Shown: positions 54,923 through 64,000 of the stretch, in pieces | How the letters are laid out: each line of letters starts with the position of its first letter | How positions within the stretch are numbered: position 1 is the stretch's first letter | Assembly: GCF_000524195.1 (NCBI RefSeq) | Contig: NW_020170383.1 | Coordinates: 1,585,800 to 1,649,799, forward strand | Length of the DNA: 64,000 nucleotides | DNA from: Echinococcus granulosus | Taxonomy: Eukaryota; Platyhelminthes; Cestoda; Cyclophyllidea; Taeniidae | Direction: 5' to 3' | Translations under genes and position numbers: made by a program | Notes under the pieces: model-generated | Database searches by the model: none | Seen by the model: only the letters and a program-made list of their open reading frames with translations | Told to the model about the DNA's origin: nothing

Positions 54923-57214
54923 AGATTAGGCAGCTAGTCGAAGTGGAGGTCAACAGGAGGTACATGAGTGGTTGATATTATTCTTTCTTATTCGTTGAAG
55001 AGGTATACCATTAATTGGTCCTACTTTCGTGAAGTACCCTCCCAACACTGCTATTTAATTTTTTAATGAATTACATTGGGAGGAGCTAATGCATTGACAA
55101 GTTAACACACTAATCCACGTATGCCATCATCTTGTCACTACCTACACCGATAAGGCGATATAAGGTCAAGAAGTGTCGTTACTTGGCGCATTATTGGCAG
55201 CAATTTAATCCAGTGGCTAGAATTCTTAACAAAATCGCCACTTGTGGGTTAGCAACATGAAAGTGAGATTAAATGTACTAGGTTTAAATGATTCACAACT
55301 ATTAAGTTAGTAAATTACACAAATTTTTAATGCTCGGGATGTATTCTCCAGCCTTGTCTGTCTAGAGCCATGGAAAGATTGGCCTAATTACAACAACACA
55401 TGCTACGCCATCCTGAATCATTCCTTTTGTAAGTTGTGACAAACTGGCATTTAGCCTAACCGGAAAATTGTCTATCCACTTTTCCCAAGGATTAAAAGAA
55501 AAGCAGGTTGTATGGAAGGCTTGATTGTAGATTCGTATTTAGATTTCCTCACTCCTCCGCACTCTATGCATGTGTGCTTTGGAAATACTTACCAACTTTG
55601 GGTTTGTCAATCGCTAACTGACTCAGATTCTTACTGGCACTGGGAGTGATTGTTACCATAAATGTTGCTTGCTTCCACTCAGCTATAACTACAAAAGATG
55701 TAGGATAAATATTTGGTAAATTCATTGGTAGCTTATAATCACTCGGGCGAAAGCTCATTGAGGTAAAAACAGCAGTTTCTTGACATTATAATTAGAACAT
55801 ATTGTATTCCTTAAAGAAGTCGTTTATTTTAATTTCTAAATTTACTTGAAAATTTACTGTTTCAAAGCACGTATCGGCACCAAAAAGACTGAAACAATTT
55901 TGAATGGGTGACGCATAATTTACCTTACCAGCTGCCATGGGCTTCATTGCAAGTAGATTCCCCCTGAACATCTCCGCTTGTTAATTATAAATTTCATGGA
56001 CTCAAGTCACCATCCTTCATCTATGAATGTTTTTCCAATGAGTGTGTCATACGGTGTTTTGGCAGGTACACGTAAGGTCGATTATGGGACCTGTGGCTCT
56101 CCGAATAGAGAATTGGGAGAGTCCACGATGAAGTTGTACAGATTTCACTCGCGAACGCTCGTTTACCACCGAAGACGATATATTACAGCATCTCAATCTA
56201 AATGTCATAAATTCCATACATATATCCTATTTATTACCAGCCCCCTCACAATAAACTATCCTGTCCATTGCAACAGGATCAAAACTTGACCTCAAACCTT
56301 ATTCTCTTTAATTGGTTTTAACTTGCGCTAATGTCAGTTGCAACAGCCCAAATTGTGGAAGTGAGGAGGATGTCATATTCACTCACAATTGGGAGAAATC
56401 ACCAGAGAAAAATAAATAGTAACGATGGCTGTAGCCAGCTACGTGGCCAAGTGCGTCGCACGAACTTCTACTGGACAGATGTGGCTGTCTTCACATAACT
56501 TCCTTTTATCTCTCACTAATTCTACATCAAAATAGTTTGGATATGTGATTTTTTAAATACATATTTGATACTGTAATCAACTTGATCATTTTCTACCGCT
56601 GATGCCTATATGAAGGAGAACCAGGACTGCTCGATTTCTGTCATTTTTAAATGACCCCTATACCCACAATGTTACTTCAATTTGTTATAAGAAAGTACTA
56701 CAATCAACCTTATTAGATGAGCTAATGGAGAGGAGGACTTACTGAAAAAATGCGCTGTCGTTAAACATCTTCCTCAAACACTCCAGCTACCTGCTCTCTG
56801 CTGCAGACACGACTAGACTGTAGTGGTCACTGAACAACCCAACAGATCCTACCTTTCCTCACATGAACCCTTGCCTTCAGACATCTGGCATTTTTAACTG
56901 TTTTTGTTATTTTGAGTAAATCGGTATTCCCACATACATGGTAGCGATCTAGGTATTGAGTATGTCATCAGAAATAGACAATTCAACTTTCGCAGAGACA
57001 GCAAAGACCTGACTTTTTGGCAGAAATATACTTCATGAACCGCGGACTAGCATTTACGGAGTTCTGGATTTCCTTAAATTAAATACAATTTTTGGTGACG
57101 GTAGTTGGGCAGTATTTTGAACTAATTAACTTAATGGGTACTACTGCTGGCTAGGAGAAAGAAGATCACATTTCAAAACAATTTGCACAGTTGAGTAAGG
57201 GAAATTCTCAAAGA
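54923..57214. other. Non-coding stretch
   Basis: AT-rich, with no supported gene. A 55-codon ATG-initiated frame at 56331-56498 and a 103-codon frame at 55978-56289 match nothing I know and are compatible with chance. Confidence 0.4.
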
Positions 57215-57571
57215 ATGTTTATTGTAATTACTTTGGTTTGCTATATGCGCTTCATAATCAGTCAACCAACCGGCACTGGAGGTAAAATTGAATGGGTAGT
57301 TTTTTTCGTGCCAGTAGCATGCTTAAAATGTTTCCTTCAGAATTTTTACTTGATTAAAGCGATTTTTGCAAATATCGAATTTGTCGAGGAGGTTCCACCA
57401 TTCAGTCGAAGGAGTTACTTGCCACTTTTCGGCACGAGTTTTCCTAACCGGGATAAATTAAGAGATGCGGTACACGATGGAGCTAGTTTGTCTAAACTGG
57501 ATATGTGTAAGTTGTATAATTACTTTAAGTTTAGTTTTAGTAGCCATGAAAAATTAATTTGCGAACACTAA
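57215..57571 (+). CDS. Possible small secreted protein ORF, 118 aa
   Basis: A single-exon frame starts with a hydrophobic signal-like segment (MFIVITLVCYMRFIISQ) and contains a second hydrophobic stretch (WVVFFVPVACLKCFLQNF). It has no recognised domain. Small single-exon secreted proteins exist in parasitic flatworms, but a frame of this length is also expected by chance a few times in 64 kb of AT-rich DNA. No promoter or poly(A) signal was identified. Confidence 0.2.
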   Translation: MFIVITLVCYMRFIISQPTGTGGKIEWVVFFVPVACLKCFLQNFYLIKAIFANIEFVEEVPPFSRRSYLPLFGTSFPNRDKLRDAVHDGASLSKLDMCKLYNYFKFSFSSHEKLICEH

Positions 57572-58995
57572 GAGCATTACAATCCTATCGAATGGCTAAC
57601 CCTTTTGACGCTTACAGCGACAGTCCTAAACGTAATTACTGTTCTCTGTCTTCAACGCAATTTCTTAAACAACTTCCTTTACACCGTTCCCATACAAGAA
57701 CGGTAGCCTTGCCAGTCAAATTTAGAAAAAAGGCAGGCAAACCATAATGATAAGGCTGAGTTGGCATCTTTTGGGGTTTTATTAAGCTAAAGCGATACAT
57801 ATTTATGCTTGTTTAATGAGTACGGTTGTCACAGTAGGGAAAAGATTTGTGTTTCTTCGATTCCAACTTAAACCAAATACTTTTTCAAGAAAAATAATGC
57901 AAAATTAAAATTTTTTTGAGTCATTGGTGGCCATTACGTGATGGAATCTTACCGTTGACGTCCGTAGCGACGAAAAATTCGTCTTCACTCCACTGATTAG
58001 TGAGTAAGCATAAGTCGCAATCGTCTTTTAGTCTTTCAAAAAGTGTAACCTACCCATTTATCCACCCACGACACGACATGACATGCAAATAAGGTGTGAT
58101 TATGAAAACAGCGAAACCCAAAATGTTTCAGGCTCATTTTAGAGGAAATCACAACCATAAAATCTCCACAAATTCAAGAAGGAAAGCTCGAGGTAACACT
58201 CACAAAATATTAATATTACGAGGACCACTGCCAACACGTAACACATTTCGCCACCAAAATAAGAACACAGTTCCGTTTGCAAAGGTTAAATGATTTATTA
58301 TTAATTATACATGTAGATTTAATAATCGTAGAGCATAAATCTCGCTTGGTGACCCTGGTACCAATTACCAACACAGATTGCTTGACAGAAGATGTCAGTT
58401 TGTAGGGTTGTTGAGGTGGAGAAGTCCTAACGGCGTCTTGAAAATGTCTAGCGAAGCATAAAGTTCATAAGCGAAATTCCAACAAATCAATGAAAGGCCC
58501 ATCCCACAGAAACGACACAGAAGTCGAACTCTGCATAATTAGGTAATTAAATGGTCGGATACAATGTTTGGAAGGGTTAGTGAGTTGCACTGCTAATAAT
58601 TGCACTTCTACTCGAAAGTAGTAAAAGTCCTACCTGAAATAAAATAAAGCTTAGCTCACCAGTTTTACCAATAGTCAACTCCCACTGCGTTGCAGAATGA
58701 CAAAATAGCCCCTGTCATGGCAACCAAGGGACGGTGTATTTTACTATGTACCCGGACTGCAATAAAGTCTCTCAACAAACGGTTTAGGAAGGAGGCGATT
58801 TTGCGCAACTCTAGACTAGTTAATGCATTAGCCCAATCAGAATTCCTTCAGGTTTTTTGGAAAGGGAAATATATTTATTTTCTAAAGAGGAAGTACAAGT
58901 GTTGATTTTATCCTTATTGTGTTGAACAACGATGCTGCTTCCGGTAGAAAGTGCAATAAACACGACCCGAATGCTCCGTATGGGAGCAATCCCTA
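57572..58995. other. Non-coding stretch left of second gap
   Basis: No supported gene. A splice-acceptor-like CACTGCGTTGCAG at about 58695 precedes a 71-codon Lys/Arg-rich frame without homology. The rest is AT-rich. Confidence 0.4.
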
Positions 58996-59095
58996 NNNNN
59001 NNNNNNNNNNNNNNNNNNNNNNNNNNNNNNNNNNNNNNNNNNNNNNNNNNNNNNNNNNNNNNNNNNNNNNNNNNNNNNNNNNNNNNNNNNNNNNN
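58996..59095. other. Assembly gap, 100 N
   Basis: Exactly 100 N bases, a scaffold join of unknown true length. Confidence 0.99.
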
Positions 59096-61133
59096 TCAAA
59101 TGGGAATAAGTCCGATGGTAAGGGAGCTAGGAGCATTCCACGCAACTTAGTAATTTTACGAATGGTGAATCTTTCTGTTTTTAAAGTCACAAAGCACAAT
59201 TTGTGGTTCAAAAGCAAGCACGTGCTAATGAAAAGGATATCGTGTACTATAGGCAGAAATTCCATGACTTTCAGAGAGGTGGGCGAATTTACATGTGCTA
59301 AATGAACAATTTGCAACGACATTTAACAAATAGGAGAGATTAATTAAACTGAAAATAAACTTTTCCTGAAATAATCTTAAAATTTTAATGTAGTTTCCCG
59401 GATAACGCAGCTACGTGCTTCTCGGGAAAAATGACTGTCAAATAGGTGCAGACTTTCGAGTGACTTAAATGGATGCAGGCCAATTTCTTGAATTCGTTCA
59501 CTTACTTTGCCACGATTGGAGAAGAAGACTAACGGATAAAAAATCGCTACCAATATTATCATATTTTTAAAACGTTTTTTTAAATCTCAATCCAGGCGCC
59601 TCTTAGGCTGGGCCAAAAATTTAACAAAGCGGTCGTCCAAAAATGATGTTATTTTCTAGATCCCCGCGACTAGCATCAACCGCAGTGATTTGATATTTGG
59701 CTCAGCTGCGCAGTCCGGCCAGATTATACGGCCCAACTGTAGCCTCTGGGAGAATTTAAGGTGCTACACAACATTCAACACTGATTTTGGGTTTCCTTTC
59801 ATTTTCTATCTGTGAACCAATTTTTGTAGGGCAGCCAAATATTTTAATTTTATTTTTCATAAACAGTTTAGTTTGAGTGAACTGACGATTGACGTGGAAT
59901 AGTAATACTTTATTTGTGTAGTCTTTTCGTAGAAAATGCAACAACACCTTGTTACGTGCCGCATTTGTGATGCAGCACTTCTTGCACATTTTGATCCCCT
60001 TATACTTTGGTGACAAACCCATGATCATAATCAACTTCGAGAAGTAGATTGCATATTTTAATCCACTGATTTAGTAAGAAATGCGGGCTAAGTGACTTTT
60101 GATTTATAGGCAATTTCACAAAGGTGTGTCACTATGCAAAGGAGACATTTCGACGTAACTAGAAGCTACTATAATTGGGAATCAGTCCCCTGTTTTAACT
60201 ACTTATCCTCACTTACTTTAGTCGTAGCCCTTCATAATCAAAAAAAACTTATTTTGCCATGACAAAGTTAAAGGCGAAACTTTGTTGAAGGGAGAGTTCA
60301 TTTGAAGACGTACTACGTGTTCTGGACAAGCAAGACCATGGAGCTATAAATTTTACAATGGTTGACCTTTCATTTTCAAGGAAATTAGATCAATTATGAC
60401 ATTTCGCACGGAATTTGGCAGCCTGATAGTGTTTTGTCAGTGCATACAATAGAATGATTAGTGCTTTTTCCTTTGTACAAGTTTCTAGTCCTGTTGTAAG
60501 TGCAGATGAAATAAACAGAATCAATTCTAGGCTGATTTCGTGATTACATTTCCCCTAAAATACATACCTTCAAGTGAATGGCAAACACCAACATAATAAC
60601 AAGGTTTTACAAATTTCATTTTGATATTTTGCGATTAAGAAGTTGTTTATTTTCCGATGGTGTTGAAGGTGCACGGCAGACATTTCATAATTTCACCATT
60701 GCGATTTTTTGACCAGCAAACGCCTAGGACAATTGCGTATTAATCATAGGATAGGTCACCCGTGAATTCGACTGTCTAGACGCTGTATGCTAAAATGCCA
60801 CTTTCCTAAAACGTTTACTTGGAAGTCAAAAACGCTCAGATCCATTGGTGCTCCACGCAAACATAGGAATGGGAGTTGTTCGTCGAGTGATTGGCGTCCA
60901 TGCTTCAATAATTACGTTCAACTGAGTAAAACATGAAGCCGTGGAATCGAAGTCGGTCGTGGCAGATCAAGTCTACGAATCACTCTTAAAATGCTCACTA
61001 GTTTTAACTTGGACAAGTAGGTGCAACCTTTGCATAACCAGTCCTAAAAGTTGCAATTAATAATTACAAACAAAGATTATGGGGGTTAATCACTAATAAA
61101 GGAAAACTTGTGATGCGTTGGCTGCATTCCTCT

Positions 61134-61228
61134 CGGTTTCGGTAAAGGCCATACTTTTGGTCTCCGACATTGCACCTTAGTAGGGCGGCTGGTCTCTTGG
61201 CCTAGCCAGTAGTCCCAAGCCCTACTGA
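61134..61228. repeat. Dispersed repeat, copy A
   Basis: A GC-richer block that aligns along most of its length with 61899-62000. The shared core is CAGTAGTCCCAAGCCC (61207-61222); both copies begin with a GGTAA-containing stretch and share GCGG and GGCC words. No ORF or terminal repeats are seen. Confidence 0.45.
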
Positions 61229-61898
61229 TGTAAAATATGAATATTTAGACTGAGTACTAGGATTAATCAAGTGCCGACGAACTTATCAATGTTAAGTCTT
61301 TATTGTTGCAAAACAATAACTAGCCGTGCACAGTTGGAAGATGGATGCAATCGGACAAGTGGATTTTTCGAAAATGTTCATATTTTTAGTTTGATTGGAT
61401 AACTGGTTCAAATATAAACATATCCATATAATTAATTGGTTCCTTTAGCTAGGAGGGTTTATTCCCTTATTACTTTGATTAATGAGCATTTTTAACTCAG
61501 GATGGAAGGAGCATTTGATACAATGTTTCGTTAAGTAGATAAACATTAACAGAGAATTTTTCGCCACTTTTTTGCAGTCTATGAATTCACTTCACTTGTC
61601 ATATTGGCCTGAAATGATTGATTTACTGAGAAGCTATCAGTAGAGCTCACGTCAGTAAGCAGAAGCGGCTATTTACGGGAGCACTGACAGGAGCATTACA
61701 CATTGTCAACATTTCCCACTCGTCCCACTATATATTGCTCCAACGTCTTAGCCTAATACTAATTATCTTCAGTATTATAGTGAAATATAACGAAAAACTA
61801 TGGATAAATTAATGCTTACAGGGAAATTCATCACTTCGTACCAAATTTTCAAGAGAAATCCCTAGCAAACAATTTTAATACGTTGTTTATTTAATCCC

Positions 61899-62000
61899 CG
61901 ATTTTGGTAACCGGCTACTTAGGGGCTTCGCCACTGTAATATTGGGAGGCGGTCTAGCCCCCAGGCCACGTCAGTAGCTCCCAAGCCCGTCTCTACGTCA
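61899..62000. repeat. Dispersed repeat, copy B
   Basis: Diverged partner of the block at 61134-61228, in the same orientation and about 765 nt away. Its core CAGTAGCTCCCAAGCCC (61972-61988) differs from copy A by one inserted C. Confidence 0.45.
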
Positions 62001-64000
62001 GCGTCACATATTCTGCCCGGGTATTAAATCTTCTTTCGCCTTCTGGAAAGATCTTGGACGCTGCACAATCTTTCGTTGTTTTAGTGGTTAATTAAAAGAG
62101 ATTGGAGACAATAATAATAAGACAAGCCAATTTTTGCCCAACCATATTTTAACTTAATATTCTAAGTACATTATGGGGCATCGAAAAGCCCTCTCCCTGT
62201 CCAACAATTAAAATGTATGTATAATTGCCGCATTATGTAGTTTCCCATGAAAATGTAGAACCACGGGAGGATATTTGAAGAAATAGGCTTAGGACAATCA
62301 AAAGCGAAAAAATTATTTGCAGCTACGTTTTACAATGCCATATAAGTGGCATGTGAGGTGGAATCTTGGCTTATAACTTATGCAAGTGTAGTACCTCAAA
62401 ACACTTAGTCTAATGAAAAATATGGGTCTAATTGTGGGAAATACTTCATTGTAGCAACCACCTTCACGGCACTAATCTCATTAACAATGATTTAAATGCA
62501 TAAATATAACAAACAATTGAGGAAAGCCCTATTAATTCTATCATGCCGATCATTCAAACATGTCAACTCAAAATTGATGTCGCCTAGAACACTTTCCACC
62601 GGATCCACAGAGCCATAAGTTCAATAGCAAGTCTTTGACCTCTGAGTGTCCCTAGGTTAGTTCAAAATATATTAAGAGAATCATTTAGCAATTTCAAAAG
62701 GAAGAATTGACAGTTCCACTTAGCCCTTACCTTTTACCCATTCGAATGAATCTACAGTAAAACCATATGGTGTAGTTAAAATGTTGCTGCCATCATGGTT
62801 AGGAAATACATATAAAGTGTTCATTTAACTGCTGAATATGAAATATGCATCAGGTGAAATCAGAAGGGAAGATTTTTTTTTACTAATGTGTCATCTGGCT
62901 CAAAGTGGAGTGACGATGCAACTCATTACCGATAGTTGTGATATTACAAATGATCAAACTATGTTTTGAAAGACAAGATCAAACTATACTTTGTCGATGG
63001 GTAATGGAGAGGGGATAGCGCACAACTACATATAACACGGTTAAACAACTACCATGGTAAATTTGGGTGTGCTAGGAAGCATAGCCTTCGAACTGCCATT
63101 GGTAGCACTTAACTCACCCACAGCCGAAGCCTGTGGAGGAGGGCATAAAATCAAACTCTTCTATTTTTTAAGGCTTAAAAACATGTAAATGTGGAGACGG
63201 TGAGATGGGCTGTCTTCAAAATCCAATGTTTAGTACGTCATAAAAGTTTGCTATTTATTTATGCTGGTGAAGTACTTACAGTAGCAACCTCATGAAAACT
63301 AAACCCTCAACACTTTTCACACTATTTATCGCAATTCAAAATGACCCCTACACCTTCCTTTACTCATGTCACCGCAAATTTAATCTACTTTTACATTAAT
63401 GGATTGCGCTTTTAGCTTAAGTAACTGAAGTCTTCTGAGAATTCCTCGCTTCGTTTCGGTGGAGGCGCGTTAATGGATGGTGATTTAATTGCTAGCATTC
63501 AGTCCATCTACGCAACTCCTCAATTTTCATTTCAGCCCTTAAATCCAAAAAAACGTTACCACATTCAACGGTGCTTTCGAATGTTTATTAATTTTACGAA
63601 CGCTTTGTGAAGGTTGATTGGGAATATTTTGACATATGATAAAAAACTTGTTACAATTCAACTCTACGCCCTCACAACCGTTTCAAATGAAAGGAACCAC
63701 AGGCAACTTTTCGTTGGCTGGTAGCACAAATCTTTACGTATTTACCAGAGTATTAACCAATTATTATGAAGATACGCATTAAGGTCACGCAAATTATGCC
63801 GATTTCATGTGTTATTTGACGTGACCGGGCGTTTAAGCACTTATTTCTAATTCGTTTTCGGTGACTGCACTGGCTAGGGTACGAATTGCAGTTTGATTCG
63901 ATTGCAAACGCTTACATTAAAGAACTTAAAAACAAGGTAATAATCAGCAATTGTAGTCAATCCAACTAAGTCATCAGCTCAAATAGTCAGCTGCGTGCCA

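Larger units (their letters stand above)
59096..64000. other. Right-flank non-coding region
   Basis: I see no supported gene. Composition is AT-rich apart from GC-richer patches at about 59590-59755, 61134-61228 and 61899-62000. The last two are diverged copies of one repeat. An 11-bp direct repeat GATCAAACTAT occurs twice near 62952 and 62979. Confidence 0.45.

Noticed and set aside
56331..56498. 55-codon ATG ORF
   Set aside because: Too short and without homology or flanking signals.
58914..59322. ORFs spanning the second N block
   Set aside because: They exist only because N bases contain no stop codons.

Overview
This is a eukaryotic, AT-rich, intron-containing genomic window. It most probably comes from a parasitic flatworm, and a tapeworm is my best guess. 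The gene models mix very short introns (33, 37, 47, 48 and 62 nt) with very long ones (up to about 9.4 kb), which is typical of platyhelminths. The proteins are animal ones (ARF6, MAF1, STARD7, USP7). Species cannot be fixed from the sequence alone. Two 100-N blocks (42032-42131 and 58996-59095) are scaffold gaps of unknown true size.

Layout. 1-7071 is non-coding as far as I can see. ARF6 lies on the minus strand: exons 1-3 are at 16759-17213 and the last exon is about 9.4 kb away at 7190-7335. MAF1 (plus, 18491-20463, six exons) lies head-to-head with ARF6. Behind MAF1 is a short run of well-spliced plus-strand exons of an unrecognised gene (20731-21886). It converges on STARD7 (minus, five exons, 27485-22222). 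STARD7 lies head-to-head with USP7 (plus, eleven coding exons, 29729-38232, about 1800 residues assembled). Distal to USP7 there is one orphan coding-like exon near 39950. At 46976-48422 there is a large first coding exon of an unrecognised acidic, serine-rich protein with a CCAAT-containing GC-rich promoter. From 48423 to the right end I see no secure gene, only candidate exons, a possible secreted-protein ORF, a gap and a diverged repeat pair.

The four recognised genes are conserved housekeeping or regulatory genes: membrane traffic and actin at the cell surface (ARF6), repression of RNA polymerase III (MAF1), phosphatidylcholine transfer to mitochondria (STARD7) and deubiquitination (USP7). 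Nothing suggests that they form one pathway. Exon coordinates were set by hand from splice consensus, reading phase and alignment to the known families; exon lengths sum to intact frames (ARF6 531 nt, MAF1 783 nt, STARD7 1428 nt from the chosen ATG, USP7 5403 nt). I did not find a convincing new biological system. The most notable points are a 33-nt stop-free intron inside the ARF6 P-loop, an enlarged USP7 with a 21-nt microexon and low-complexity insertions, a diverged START-domain C-terminal motif in STARD7, and the two unrecognised genes.
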